Counted from the first letter of the stretch, positions 9,032-16,104 are shown. The stretch: 43,217 nt of DNA from a virus (IMGVR_UViG_3300027857_000033:1-43217); one strand, 5' to 3'. A program made the numbers and translations. Notes: generated by a model not told the origin, from the letters alone.

Positions 9032-9550
9032 TTAGCCCCTCCCGTTGCTTAGGCCTATCCCCGTTAGCCCTTGACTGGCGCCCTGCTGGGCGCCGAGTTG
9101 CCCCCAGCCCTGGACTGGATCACCCGGGCTGCTCACCGCCTCCGGCTCACTGACCTTAGGTCCGGCTGACCGGACGAGAAGCATTCCCAGTTCGACAGAC
9201 ACGAACAAGGCTACGGGCGCCCAGGCTGAGATGAGGGCTGCCAGCCAGCCCCAGAAGATCCCGTAGCCGATGTTAGCGGCCAGGGTTACGCCAGCCCCGC
9301 CCCACAAAGCCAGCCGCGGCAGCGGGTGGCTGAGATCCTTTCGCCTCAGGTGCAGCATGACGAGTCCAGCCCCGACCATAAGCAGGTCTACCGACAGGGG
9401 CAGCATCCGCAAGGCTGCCCCGTTCTCGTGATGGGCTGCCGCCAGCAGGAAGATGTGAGTGTAGCTCTCCGTGAAGGCGAAGGCTGCTATCGCCAGGACT
9501 ACCAGCACCATCAGGTACCTGATAGCCCGGTCCAGCCTGTCCGGCTGCAT
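9032..9550 (-). CDS. DUF2637-type four-helix membrane protein
   Basis: ATG with a strong AAAGGAGAAG RBS. In 172 aa there are four hydrophobic segments: ~11-33, ~46-64, ~80-95 and ~103-125. A polar Gly/Ser/Gln tail follows. This layout matches DUF2637 proteins, which are common on actinobacterial conjugative elements and phages, often next to integration or transfer genes. Its molecular role is unknown. The start lies inside the open frame of the upstream gene (9273-9779). Confidence 0.65.
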   Translation of the reverse strand: MQPDRLDRAIRYLMVLVVLAIAAFAFTESYTHIFLLAAAHHENGAALRMLPLSVDLLMVGAGLVMLHLRRKDLSHPLPRLALWGGAGVTLAANIGYGIFWGWLAALISAWAPVALFVSVELGMLLVRSAGPKVSEPEAVSSPGDPVQGWGQLGAQQGASQGLTGIGLSNGRG

Positions 9551-9779
9551 GGTCTTCTCCTTTAGGCGGGTTGTAAGGGTGGACTCGTATCAGGTCGAAC
9601 CGTGTCTCGTCTGTGACGGCATCGAACGGCCGGTCCCCGATGACAGGGTGGATGTACTCGGCCAGGTATCCCCTGGCATCTTCTGCCGCCTCGAAATCCT
9701 GAAGGCACCTGGCCAGTCTTTTTTCGAAGATGCGGTGATAGAGCCGGGACCGCCATGAAGTACGGGAATGCCTGCTCAT
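9273..9779 (-). CDS. Small hypothetical protein; frame runs 278 bases into the DUF2637 gene
   Basis: ATG overlaps the FDXHR gene stop (ATGA). Residues ~1-75 (RLYHRIFEKRLARCLQDFEA, AEYIHPVIGDRPFDAVTD) look like real coding sequence. From 9550 on, the frame is only a shadow of the DUF2637 gene and no stop occurs until 9273. Either the protein has a long overlapping tail, a stop was lost, or ribosomes shift +1 near the CCTAAAGGAG sequence. No family recognised. The N-terminal ~75 residues are the trustworthy part. Confidence 0.45.
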   Translation of the reverse strand: MSRHSRTSWRSRLYHRIFEKRLARCLQDFEAAEDARGYLAEYIHPVIGDRPFDAVTDETRFDLIRVHPYNPPKGEDHAAGQAGPGYQVPDGAGSPGDSSLRLHGELHSHLPAGGSPSRERGSLADAAPVGRPAYGRGWTRHAAPEAKGSQPPAAAAGFVGRGWRNPGR

Positions 9780-10054
9780 GCGGCACCCCTAGCCGATGAC
9801 ACCAGACCGGCCCCGTCAGGGCCGGAGAAATTCACTGGGACAGTAAACCGGGGCATGTCTGCCGTTGCCGGTTTCCCCCACTTGCCGTCAGGCTTGCGTT
9901 CCATGCCGAGGGCTTCCGGGTGAAGGCACGTAACCTCACCGGCTGCCCACCGCCTGTGGCGGTCGAACCCGGTTATGCCGGTGAAAACTTTCCCGCATCC
10001 GCGGCAGCCGCACGCGGACAGGGACTGGCCTAGCGGGACTTCCAGTTCCATCAC
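9776..10054 (-). CDS. FDXHR-type putative zinc-binding protein
   Basis: GTG at 10054 (or the next codon, ATG at 10051) overlaps the integrase stop, giving tight coupling. The 92-aa protein contains CGCRGCGKVF then GFDRHRR and a later Cys (VTCLHPEALGM), followed by GKWGKP. This is the FDXHR zinc-binding pattern found in many actinophage proteins. It probably binds one zinc ion. It could help the integrase or act as a small regulator, but that is inference from position. Confidence 0.75.
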   Translation of the reverse strand: MMELEVPLGQSLSACGCRGCGKVFTGITGFDRHRRWAAGEVTCLHPEALGMERKPDGKWGKPATADMPRFTVPVNFSGPDGAGLVSSARGAA

Positions 10055-11103
10055 ATTGCCCTCCTGAACTGGATGAGAGAGCCGCCCTGCGGCGGCTCCG
10101 GCTGGCCGTACATGGAGTTGCCTTTCAGCCAGTCGTTAAGCTCGTCCCGTTCCTGCTCCACGCCGATGTAGCGGATCGTCTGCTTAAGGTCGTCATGGTC
10201 GAGCATCAGCGACACCTGGATGAGCGCCCGCTGGTGGCCGAGACGTTCGCTTAGGGACTTGAGGAACGCCCTGGCACCGCTGCGGCGGAACGTGTGCATT
10301 CCCTCGCCCAGATGGTCAGCCGTCTTGCCTTGCCGGGTGGCAGTGACACCCAGGTCGGTCAGCAGCCGCTTGGCTACCCGCTCCATGGCGCTGACAGGTG
10401 TCTCCGGTTGCAGCCTGCCGTGCCCGCGGGAGCGGGACGGCACTAGAAGCCAGCCGGGGTGTTCCCGCATCATCGTGTACGGGCTCAGGTAACCCATCTG
10501 GGCGGCGTAGAACCTCAGCCACATGTTCATCTCGGCTACCAGTTCGGGCGTCATCCCGGTTGTCGTCCACCTGTCCCGCTTCTCCCGGTAAAGCCGGATC
10601 TCACCTTTAGCCAGGTCGATGTCAGCCAGCCTGGCCGGGCCGATCTCCGATGCCCTGGCAAGAGTGAACAGGGCGAGGGCGACGATGGCCCGGTCTGCCG
10701 GGTGACGGGTCCCTGCCGCCTCAAGGGCGGCAGGGAATTCTTCCGCGTCCAGGTAGTACTTCGGCTGCCGTTCAGCTTTGCGGCCCTTGTAGCCGTCCAG
10801 CAATTTCGCGGCAGTGAAATTCGGCCGGAGGTAGCCCCACTTCTCAGCCCAGCCGAGGAAGGCTTTCACGGTTTCCAGGCAGTTGTTCCGGTAGCCCTGC
10901 TCGCCGGGCAGGTCGCTGAAGAACCGTGCCACGCAGGCATGGTCAACCTGGCCCATGGTGGCTTGCGGGCCTTTCACCTTCTGGCAGGCCGCGGCGAAGC
11001 CGCGGGCAGCTACACCGTGCCGCCTGACCGTGCCGGGCGCGAGCCCTCGCCCGGCCTGGTATTCCAGGAATTCGGGTATGGCGTCGGTGACTTTGAGAAC
11101 CAT
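10051..11103 (-). CDS. int: Tyrosine site-specific recombinase (integrase)
   Basis: ATG after AAGGAAAGGAG. The 350-aa protein has an N-terminal SAM-like DNA-binding region (~5-95) and a catalytic domain with all conserved residues in order: R150 in LARASEI, K175 in YREK, H270 and R273 in HTFRR, H303 in LDHDDLKQ, and nucleophile Y312 in IRYIG. It catalyses integration and excision between attP and attB. Its presence indicates a temperate ancestry. The upstream region holds a likely -10 (TATGAT, minus strand) inside a copy of the dispersed element, so expression is probably repressor controlled. attP cannot be located from this sequence alone. Confidence 0.93.
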   Translation of the reverse strand: MVLKVTDAIPEFLEYQAGRGLAPGTVRRHGVAARGFAAACQKVKGPQATMGQVDHACVARFFSDLPGEQGYRNNCLETVKAFLGWAEKWGYLRPNFTAAKLLDGYKGRKAERQPKYYLDAEEFPAALEAAGTRHPADRAIVALALFTLARASEIGPARLADIDLAKGEIRLYREKRDRWTTTGMTPELVAEMNMWLRFYAAQMGYLSPYTMMREHPGWLLVPSRSRGHGRLQPETPVSAMERVAKRLLTDLGVTATRQGKTADHLGEGMHTFRRSGARAFLKSLSERLGHQRALIQVSLMLDHDDLKQTIRYIGVEQERDELNDWLKGNSMYGQPEPPQGGSLIQFRRAM

Positions 11104-11117
11104 CTGAGGCTCCTTTC

Positions 11118-11138
11118 CTTGATACTCACATCATAACA
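11118..11138 (+). promoter_or_regulatory. Dispersed element, integrase-proximal copy
   Basis: Ends TCACATCATAACA and fits ATNNKCACRTSRTAACA. Read on the opposite strand it contains TATGAT about 25 bases before the integrase ATG, so bound protein would block the integrase promoter. Confidence 0.55.
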
Positions 11139-11186
11139 TACAATCATTGAGATGCAAGTAAGTCCAGGTAGAAGGCCATGACCTGC

Positions 11187-11207
11187 GATGATGCTCACAA
11201 GATATCT
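11187..11207 (+). promoter_or_regulatory. Dispersed element, divergent copy in the control region
   Basis: GATGATGCTCACAAGATATC keeps the AT, CAC and ATA positions of the consensus but differs in the last third. It is listed because it sits between two better copies. Confidence 0.35.
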
Positions 11208-11387
11208 GTGTCGTCCGTCGCAATGTTCGTGAATCTCACCATCAGTCCTGACCTGCCGGAACGGCAAGCTTAGCGGCTAGGTCCCCCCCGAGTCAACCCC
11301 TGTCCACCGCGGGTCACATGTGTCCGGTCCCCCGCAGGGGGGCCCAAAAATGGGTGGTTAACGTTGTCCGCATTGGGTAGCCATGGG

Positions 11388-11408
11388 TAAGATAGTCACA
11401 ACATAACC
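11388..11408 (+). promoter_or_regulatory. Dispersed element upstream of the candidate regulator
   Basis: GATAGTCACAACATAACC, 25 bases before the ATG at 11433, in the direction of transcription. Fits the consensus at nearly all core positions. Confidence 0.5.
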
Positions 11409-11432
11409 TGCACGACCAGGAGAGACACGTCC

Positions 11433-11999
11433 ATGGCCCCGCCCCGCAAGTTCAGTTATGAGCGCCTTCAGCGGCTCATCAAAGATCATCCCGAGTGGCC
11501 TTACGCCCAGTATGCTGACGTGCTTACAGCAGACGAGCGGAGGGACAACCCCGGTGCTCCCCGGATCAAGCCCGACTCTGTGCGGCGAGTGGTGAGCCAG
11601 TACAGGGACGAGTGGAAGGAAGACGGGACGAGCATCCCTGTCCGCGGTGTCGTCTTCAGTGACCTGCTGCCCCCGCTCGGCAGTGTTGCCGCCAACCAGA
11701 GGATGGCAACCCCTCTGCGCTACCTCCGGGAAATAGCCAAAGAGCGCCGGGGCGAAGCCCCGGTGACCGCTAATGAGGCTATTGTCCGGAAACAGGCGCT
11801 TAAGTGGGAATCAGCCCTCAAAACTAACCTTGAGATAGTTGATCTCACCGGGAACGGGATTGTGACCGTCCGCCCCGCGAGGGCGGACGAGCTTGACGAC
11901 CATGGAAGGCTGATCGACGTTGCCGCCTGGGCTCTGCCCGGATGGCAGAGCCCGTCAAGGGTCAACCTGAGAGGCCGCGGCTTACATGTTACGATGTGA
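11433..11999 (+). CDS. Putative DNA-binding regulator (candidate repressor)
   Basis: ATG after AGGAGAG. In 188 aa the first ~70 residues (FSYERLQRLIKDHPEWPYAQ, IKPDSVRRVVSQYRDEW) have the spacing of a helix-turn-helix found in actinophage regulators of the form 'PEW...YAxxLTAD...VxxxxSxYRxxW'. Residues ~90-150 are helical and basic, then a short beta region. It lies divergent from integrase behind a copy of the dispersed element, where phage repressors usually sit. The repressor role is inferred from position; a replication initiator or other DNA-binding function is possible. Confidence 0.55.
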   Translation: MAPPRKFSYERLQRLIKDHPEWPYAQYADVLTADERRDNPGAPRIKPDSVRRVVSQYRDEWKEDGTSIPVRGVVFSDLLPPLGSVAANQRMATPLRYLREIAKERRGEAPVTANEAIVRKQALKWESALKTNLEIVDLTGNGIVTVRPARADELDDHGRLIDVAAWALPGWQSPSRVNLRGRGLHVTM

Positions 12000-12007
12000 C
12001 GATCATC
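11987..12007 (-). promoter_or_regulatory. Dispersed element, minus orientation
   Basis: On the minus strand GATGATCGTCACATCGTAAC fits the consensus well. It overlaps the last codons of the candidate regulator gene and points against it. A matching copy starts the second control block at 34298. Confidence 0.6.
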
Positions 12008-12095
12008 ACAAAAACGTTCACCCGGTAGCGCCCTGTTAGAAATGTTACTACCCTCGAAGGGTGGCGGGCGGGATACTACAAGACAACACTAAGAC

Positions 12096-12117
12096 GGGCG
12101 CCCCTCCGGGGGCGCCC
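12096..12117 (+). terminator. GC-rich hairpin, weak terminator
   Basis: 9-bp perfect stem GGGCGCCCC/GGGGCGCCC with TCCG loop, preceded by CTAAGAC. No T-run follows. Its counterpart in block B (34530-34551) has the same flanks and loop. Confidence 0.5.
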
Positions 12118-12209
12118 TAGTCTTACCCGTTCAAAAACTTCTAGAACAGCTAACATAGTTAACACTTCTAACTTTGTAGGATAACTAACAGTAGTTAGCC
12201 TAGGTAAGG

Positions 12210-12241
12210 AAGGCCCAGCGCTTGTGGCGCTGGGCCTTTTG
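12210..12241 (+). terminator. Rho-independent terminator of the regulator transcript
   Basis: A 12-bp stem (AAGGCCCAGCGC with GCGCTGGGCCTT), 5-base loop, then TTTTG. Confidence 0.85.
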
Positions 12242-12347
12242 TAACTGTTCTGAGATTTTCAAGCCTCTCTAACCAATGTGGGCTCATCTTTCCGCCGATC
12301 AGCTTTCCGCGCCTCTGAGTTTCTTCTGAAAACCCTGAATGTTCCCT

Positions 12348-12367
12348 GATGTGATCCGGATCACATC
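12348..12367. promoter_or_regulatory. Perfect 20-bp palindrome (operator candidate)
   Basis: GATGTGATCCGGATCACATC is its own reverse complement with no loop. This favours a dimeric DNA-binding protein rather than an RNA hairpin. It lies about 110 bases before the gene at 12479. Confidence 0.55.
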
Positions 12368-12478
12368 CATCAGGGGTCACAATGTCACCCCTCTCCGCTA
12401 CGGTATCCCTTGATTCAGAATCTTCCCGCATCCCGCCGGGGAGGCCTAGACCTCGCTTCTTCAGGGACGTGATATGTC

Positions 12479-12808
12479 ATGACGATGACCGGGCCCATGC
12501 CAGTAATACGGGCCACCATCCCAGGCGACAGCCGAACGGCTGTCCTGGACGAGATGGGCGCCCCGCTGGGTGGTATCCGGTACAGGTACCCGACCGCGAC
12601 GGCAGTGATCGACACCAAGAAGGGGGTACTGTTCATTGCCGTCGACCCCGATCCAGCCCCGGAAGACTGGGGCGCCATCGTGGGCCTGATCCGAGCCGTG
12701 GGGTGGGACAACGGAGTCGGTCCCCACTATGATGACCCAGGACCGCCGTACCTCTGTGACGACCTGCGAGGCGTCTGGATGTGGCGGCTGGAGTACGCCA
12801 GGGAGTAG
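12479..12808 (+). CDS. Hypothetical protein
   Basis: 109 aa; ATG at 12479, with a second ATG two codons later. RBS is weak (AGGGACG). Acidic, with Pro- and Trp-rich C-terminal half (DWGAIVGLIRAVGWDNGVGP, GVWMWRLEYARE). No family recognised. It is a lone gene between control block A and a strong terminator, so it is probably a separate early transcript. Confidence 0.6.
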   Translation: MTMTGPMPVIRATIPGDSRTAVLDEMGAPLGGIRYRYPTATAVIDTKKGVLFIAVDPDPAPEDWGAIVGLIRAVGWDNGVGPHYDDPGPPYLCDDLRGVWMWRLEYARE

Positions 12809-12830
12809 CAGCCTCCCTGGCCGGCTAGCG

Positions 12831-12871
12831 CCCCGCGGTTCCCCTCCCTCTCTCCGGGAACCGCGGGGCGC
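12831..12871 (+). terminator. Strong hairpin terminator
   Basis: 13-bp stem CCCCGCGGTTCCC/GGGAACCGCGGGG around a 12-base pyrimidine loop, then CGCTTTC. Confidence 0.75.
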
Positions 12872-12889
12872 TTTCATGTCCCCACCCGC

Positions 12890-12916
12890 TTGACTGTTGA
12901 TACGCACGTGATAACA
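12890..12916 (+). promoter_or_regulatory. Promoter overlapping a dispersed element
   Basis: TTGACT at 12890-12895, 15-base gap, TAACAT at 12911-12916: a near-consensus sigma-70 promoter. The dispersed element (12896-12916) fills the spacer and supplies the -10. It reads into the endonuclease VII-like gene. Confidence 0.6.
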
Positions 12917-13470
12917 TGACCTTTGTGCAGCCGAAATACAATGGTGTAAGATCAACTGCGGGCAGGTCGGGCTACCGGCATCTGACCCCAGTTGAGATCC
13001 AGCGCATACACGATCTCAAGGCTGCCGGTGTAACACACGCCGAGATCGCTCGAACTCTGGGTATCTCTCACGGCACCGTGGCCTATCACTGCAACCCCAA
13101 GACCAAGGCCAGGGTTAATAGGAACAGCAAAGACAACGGTCGCCGCATTAACCTGCGCCTCTATCACGGTGCTTCGGTTGAGCAGTATGACCGGATGCTA
13201 GCTGGCCAGGGTGGCGGCTGCGCGATCTGTGGCGGCGGTAATCCTGGCGGCCGGGCGCTGTTTGTCGACCACGACCATGACTGCTGTCCAGGCAGGCCAG
13301 CATGCGGTAAATGCAAACGCGGCCTGCTGTGTGTCAGGTGCAACACCCGGCTTATGCATGGCATCGCCCTAGGTGACACATTCATGTCGCGCCGGGAGCG
13401 TAACTACGTCTACCTATGGCGCAAGCGGATCGCCCGCGAACGCCTCAACCCATGGGATGAGGAGACATGA
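12916..13470 (+). CDS. HTH plus recombination endonuclease VII-like HNH protein
   Basis: The ATG at 12916 lies inside the promoter and lacks an RBS; GTG at 12925, nine bases after the -10, would give a leaderless start with protein MQPKYNG. Residues ~22-60 form a helix-turn-helix (THAEIARTLGISHGTVAYHC). Residues ~98-150 have the endonuclease VII zinc/HNH signature: CAIC (102, 105), VDHDHDCC (117-124), CGKCKRGLLCVRC (130-142). The T4 family member resolves branched DNA; HTH-fused versions also act as homing endonucleases. It overlaps the next gene by 4 bases and sits directly before a split nuclease gene, so either role is possible. Confidence 0.8.
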   Translation: MTFVQPKYNGVRSTAGRSGYRHLTPVEIQRIHDLKAAGVTHAEIARTLGISHGTVAYHCNPKTKARVNRNSKDNGRRINLRLYHGASVEQYDRMLAGQGGGCAICGGGNPGGRALFVDHDHDCCPGRPACGKCKRGLLCVRCNTRLMHGIALGDTFMSRRERNYVYLWRKRIARERLNPWDEET

Positions 13471-13664
13471 GCGAGCAGCCTGAATCGAACCCACGTTCCC
13501 ATAGTCAACTCAGTACATACCTGGACTGCCCGCGGCGATACCAGCTCGAAAAGGTCCGGCGCCTTCCGCGCCGGCCGGGCGCATGGTTCCCGGGTGGTAC
13601 AGCGGTTCACGCGAGCATCGAAAGATACCTCAGGTGGTCCCTGTCCCTACAGGAGGATAAGTGA
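13467..13664 (+). CDS. N-terminal fragment of a Cas4/RecB-like nuclease
   Basis: 65 aa starting ATG inside the previous stop (ATGA). SHSQLSTYLDCPRRYQLEKV then GTAVHASIERYL is the start of PD-(D/E)XK Cas4/RecB-type exonucleases, which normally continue for ~250-300 aa. Here a stop follows at 13662. The catalytic half occurs 530 bases downstream (14195-14884). The end of this frame supplies the AGGAGG RBS of the next gene, so the split is now stable. The fragment includes the first of the usual iron-sulphur cysteines. Confidence 0.75.
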   Translation: MSEQPESNPRSHSQLSTYLDCPRRYQLEKVRRLPRRPGAWFPGGTAVHASIERYLRWSLSLQEDK

Positions 13665-14083
13665 ACGTCGAACTGGCAATGGCGGCCCTCGAAGATGCCA
13701 AGGCCCATCCCGAGAACTTCGATATGGACGTGTGGTTTTCCGATGGCGGCGGTTTCACCAAGGACCGGGAAGACTTCTCCCCGCCGTGCGGCACCACTGC
13801 CTGCTATGCGGGTTTCGTAGCGCTTAGGGTCGCCCCGGTCGGCTCCATGGTCAGGGCATGCGCAATCATCGCTCCCGGCGCAGACGGTATCGATGTTGAG
13901 GCCTACGCCACTGAGGCACTGGACATCAGCCCCGCCCAGGCGGCAACCCTGTTCTACCTCGACGGGATCGAGCAGGTGGAAGGTGCCGTTCGCTACCTGG
14001 CCGACAACCCGGATGTTCCCAGTGCCACGCTCTGGGACATGTTCGGCTCCGATGATTGCTCGTTTGCGGATGACGACCTGTGA
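13661..14083 (+). CDS. Conserved phage hypothetical protein inserted between nuclease halves
   Basis: 140 aa; GTG after AGGAGG, overlapping the previous stop by 4 bases. The fragment DVWFSDGGGF ... CGTTACYAGFVAL is shared by a widespread, uncharacterised phage protein family. The rest is acidic, ending FGSDDCSFADDDL. Function unknown. It and the next gene together fill the gap between the two parts of the nuclease. Confidence 0.75.
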   Translation: MNVELAMAALEDAKAHPENFDMDVWFSDGGGFTKDREDFSPPCGTTACYAGFVALRVAPVGSMVRACAIIAPGADGIDVEAYATEALDISPAQAATLFYLDGIEQVEGAVRYLADNPDVPSATLWDMFGSDDCSFADDDL

Positions 14084-14211
14084 ACCCGGTCTGCAAGGTC
14101 TGCGCAGAGCAGACCGAAGATGACGGCTACGGGGAACCCGTCCACTCTGACACTGGCCTGTACGGCGTCTACGACAACCGGGGGAACCTTATCCATGTCG
14201 CCCGAGTTTGA
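14080..14211 (+). CDS. 43-aa CxxC mini-protein
   Basis: GTG overlaps the previous stop by 4 bases. The sequence begins NPVCKVCAEQTEDDGYGEPV, with one CxxC pair and later single His residues, so it may bind zinc. Its last 17 bases overlap the start of the catalytic nuclease half. Function unknown. Confidence 0.6.
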   Translation: MNPVCKVCAEQTEDDGYGEPVHSDTGLYGVYDNRGNLIHVARV

Positions 14212-14884
14212 CGTTGCCGCGGTGTTCCGCGAAGAACTGGACAGGGCCGTGGCAGACGAGGTCAGCAAGTCCGGTTTCGCCTTGGAAGACTGGTTCATCG
14301 CAGGCAGGCAGCGCGACGGCCATGAGGCCGTCGCCTGGTGGCACGAGAACGGGCCTGCCATGGTCGAGTCTTTCATCGACTGGTGGGAGCATAACCCGGA
14401 CATCGACGTGTGGGTGACCCCTGACGGCGTTCCCGCCATCGAGCTTAGCCTTGATGTCCGGTTCGGCTCCATCCCGTTCCGCGGCTACGTCGACCTGGTG
14501 CTTAAGATCGGTACGGCACTCGTAGTCGTGGACTTGAAGACGAGCGCTAAGGTTCCCGCCAGTTACCGGCAGCTCGGGTTTTATGCCAGCGGGATTGAAC
14601 TCGCCTACGGGATCAGGCCTCGTTACGGGACGTTCTTCATGAACCGCGGCATCGGCAGGTCTGACCCTAAGACGTTCTTCCAGCGGCCTGTTGACCTTGG
14701 CGTGCCGCAGTACAGCATCGCCTACCTGACCCGCGAACTCGAGCAGTTCGAACAGGGCATACAGGCCGGAGTGTTCCCGTCCAACCCGGGCGAAAGCTGC
14801 GCCAGGTGCGGGGTTGCCTACGCATGCACCGCCGCGGGCGGCGCTAAGGCCCGGCAGCTCGATCCCAACTGGACCAGGAGCTAA
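14195..14884 (+). CDS. Catalytic half of a Cas4/RecB-like PD-(D/E)XK nuclease
   Basis: ATG at 14195 after GGGGGAA. The 229-aa product carries the PD-(D/E)XK core: FRGYVDLVL (Asp) and VVVDLKTSAK (D-x-K), followed by YRQLGFYASGIELAYG, the QxxxY-type motif. A C-terminal cysteine set (SCARCGVAYAC) would complete the iron-sulphur cluster with the Cys of the N-terminal fragment. Such enzymes resect DNA ends during phage recombination. The missing N-terminal 60 residues are encoded at 13467, so activity would need the two chains to assemble. Confidence 0.8.
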   Translation: MSPEFDVAAVFREELDRAVADEVSKSGFALEDWFIAGRQRDGHEAVAWWHENGPAMVESFIDWWEHNPDIDVWVTPDGVPAIELSLDVRFGSIPFRGYVDLVLKIGTALVVVDLKTSAKVPASYRQLGFYASGIELAYGIRPRYGTFFMNRGIGRSDPKTFFQRPVDLGVPQYSIAYLTRELEQFEQGIQAGVFPSNPGESCARCGVAYACTAAGGAKARQLDPNWTRS

Positions 14885-14886
14885 GC

Positions 14887-15150
14887 GTGGCTACTAAAAC
14901 CCTGATCGCCAATCTCGGTGTTCCAGGTAAGGCCATACCGACCCCGGCGCCTCTCGCGTCATTGCAGATCGACGGCGAGCCTGTCACCAGCGTCCAGGCC
15001 ATGGTCCTGGTCATCGACGCGAGCCAAAGCCAGCCGGCCGCGTTCACTTTCCGGCGTGTCGCCATCCTCGACGGCCTGGAATTCATGGCTGTCGAATCGC
15101 ACGTCATCAGCAATCTTTCCCTGATCATCGAATACGAGCAGGAGGCTTAA
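14887..15150 (+). CDS. Hypothetical protein of the recombination cluster
   Basis: 87 aa; GTG after CCAGGAG, two bases after the nuclease stop. Predicted mainly beta, with VTSVQAMVLVIDASQSQPAA and an acidic end (IIEYEQEA). It lies between the exonuclease half and the zinc/SSB-like genes, so it may be part of the recombination machinery. No family recognised. Confidence 0.65.
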   Translation: MATKTLIANLGVPGKAIPTPAPLASLQIDGEPVTSVQAMVLVIDASQSQPAAFTFRRVAILDGLEFMAVESHVISNLSLIIEYEQEA

Positions 15151-15152
15151 AG

Positions 15153-15530
15153 GTGAGCCAGGAAAGCAACTATTCTTTCACGGTTAAGACCCCGAGAGGG
15201 AATCTGTTCACAGTCCGGGGTGACTCGGCCGCGGAGACCGCGGCCAACCTGGACGCGGCAGCCTCGAGCGGCCTGCTCGGCAAGATCGCGGGCATCGAAG
15301 CCTCACTTGCCGGACAGGCGGCGCCGCAAGCGCCGGCTGCTACAGCAGCCCCGGCAGTGTCTTCCGCCAGTGCCAGCCAGGAACTCCCGGCAGCTTACGG
15401 CGTGAAGTGCGGCACCTGCGGCGCCGACACCAAGTTCGAGCAGGAGGGCATTTCCAAGAACTCCGGGCTCCCCTACAAGCGGTACTCGTGTACTGCCAAC
15501 CAGCTCCACAAGGCGACGTTCACTAACTAA
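15153..15530 (+). CDS. Zinc-ribbon protein next to SSB-like gene
   Basis: 125 aa; GTG after AGGAGG. N-terminal ~45 residues are a small beta/helix unit (YSFTVKTPRGNLFTVRG), then an Ala/Pro/Ser linker (~50-80), then a zinc ribbon with CGTCG and a lone later Cys (KRYSC). This layout is common in actinophage genes directly before an SSB-like gene. It probably binds nucleic acid or a partner through the ribbon. Function otherwise unknown. Confidence 0.7.
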   Translation: MSQESNYSFTVKTPRGNLFTVRGDSAAETAANLDAAASSGLLGKIAGIEASLAGQAAPQAPAATAAPAVSSASASQELPAAYGVKCGTCGADTKFEQEGISKNSGLPYKRYSCTANQLHKATFTN

Positions 15531-15546
15531 GGAGGCTTAGCCGAGC

Positions 15547-15966
15547 ATGAGCGCACTAGCGCCTAGCCCCAGGTACCCGACCGCCAAGTTCCCACAGGTG
15601 GGAAGCAGGATCAAGGGTGTCATCACTCAGCCCACCGAGGACCGGCAGGCAAAGAAGTTCGGGACCGAGATCCTGGACTTCTGGCCGGACGGACAGCCGG
15701 TCATGCAGACCAAGATCGTCCTTAAGGTGGCGGACGGAACCGAGCACGCCGTCTACGCCAAAGGCAAGATGGCTAACGCCATCACCAAGGCCATCGTCAC
15801 GGCCGGGGCTACCGACCTGGCCGTTGGCGGGGAACTGGAAGTCGTGCATCACGCCGTGGGCGAGGCTAAGGCCGGGGGGCAGCCGCCCAAGCTGTACGAG
15901 GCCACGTACACGCCGCCTTCCGGCGGCGGGTCACAGGAATGGCCTGACGACGAGCCGCCCTGGTAA
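15547..15966 (+). CDS. Putative single-stranded DNA-binding protein
   Basis: 139 aa; ATG after AAGGAGG. Residues ~15-115 form a beta-barrel-like pattern (KFPQVGSRIKGVITQP, VMQTKIVLKVADG, LAVGGELEVVHH), typical of OB-fold SSB-like proteins of actinophages. The protein ends QEWPDDEPPW: an acidic tail with terminal aromatic residue like bacterial SSB tails, which dock other replication proteins. It lies with the exonuclease and upstream of the helicase-like ATPase. Confidence 0.65.
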   Translation: MSALAPSPRYPTAKFPQVGSRIKGVITQPTEDRQAKKFGTEILDFWPDGQPVMQTKIVLKVADGTEHAVYAKGKMANAITKAIVTAGATDLAVGGELEVVHHAVGEAKAGGQPPKLYEATYTPPSGGGSQEWPDDEPPW

Positions 15967-15972
15967 GCACCT

Positions 15973-15993
15973 GATGTTCCGCACGTCGTAACA
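15973..15993 (+). promoter_or_regulatory. Dispersed element after the SSB-like gene
   Basis: GATGTTCCGCACGTCGTAAC, 7 bases after the stop. The 145 bases to the next gene hold no start with an RBS and may be a leader RNA; they end with the first copy of a 19-bp direct repeat (16105-16123). Confidence 0.6.
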
Positions 15994-16104
15994 GGCTGGC
16001 CGATGGGCCGGTAAGGGTAGTCATCACTCCGTTTCGCCTGGCATCAAGCCGGGTCGGGCTGGTCCCCGGGGACCGCCGAAGCAGATGGGCTCATGGACGG
16101 GACT

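Larger units (their letters stand above)
11104..11432. promoter_or_regulatory. Divergent control region between integrase and regulator gene
   Basis: A 329-base gene-free stretch. It holds three copies of the dispersed element (11118-11138, 11187-11207, 11388-11408), all on the plus strand. A minus-strand TATGAT at the integrase side overlaps the first copy. A C-run followed by a GC-rich part lies near 11281-11345. This is the densest cluster of the element in the window and the most natural site for a lysogeny switch and attP. No long repeat or att core can be proven by eye. Confidence 0.6.
12000..12478. other. Non-coding control block A
   Basis: No convincing gene in this 479-base stretch. 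It holds the dispersed element at its left edge, a GC hairpin (12096-12117), a TTCTAGAAC ... CTAACTTTGTAGGA stretch (~12137-12183), a strong terminator (12210-12241) and a perfect 20-bp palindrome (12348-12367). The same set of parts in nearly the same order recurs at 34298-34554. A 78-codon minus-strand frame (12195-12431) runs through the terminator and has untypical codon use, so it was not called. Confidence 0.55.

Noticed and set aside
9562-9786. Alternative 74-codon minus frame beside the 9779 gene
   Set aside because: Pro/Arg/Gly-rich shadow; the 9779 frame has the ATGA coupling and a natural composition.
12195-12431. Minus-strand frame of 78 codons
   Set aside because: It runs through a perfect terminator stem and the 20-bp palindrome, lacks a good RBS and uses codons rare in the other genes.
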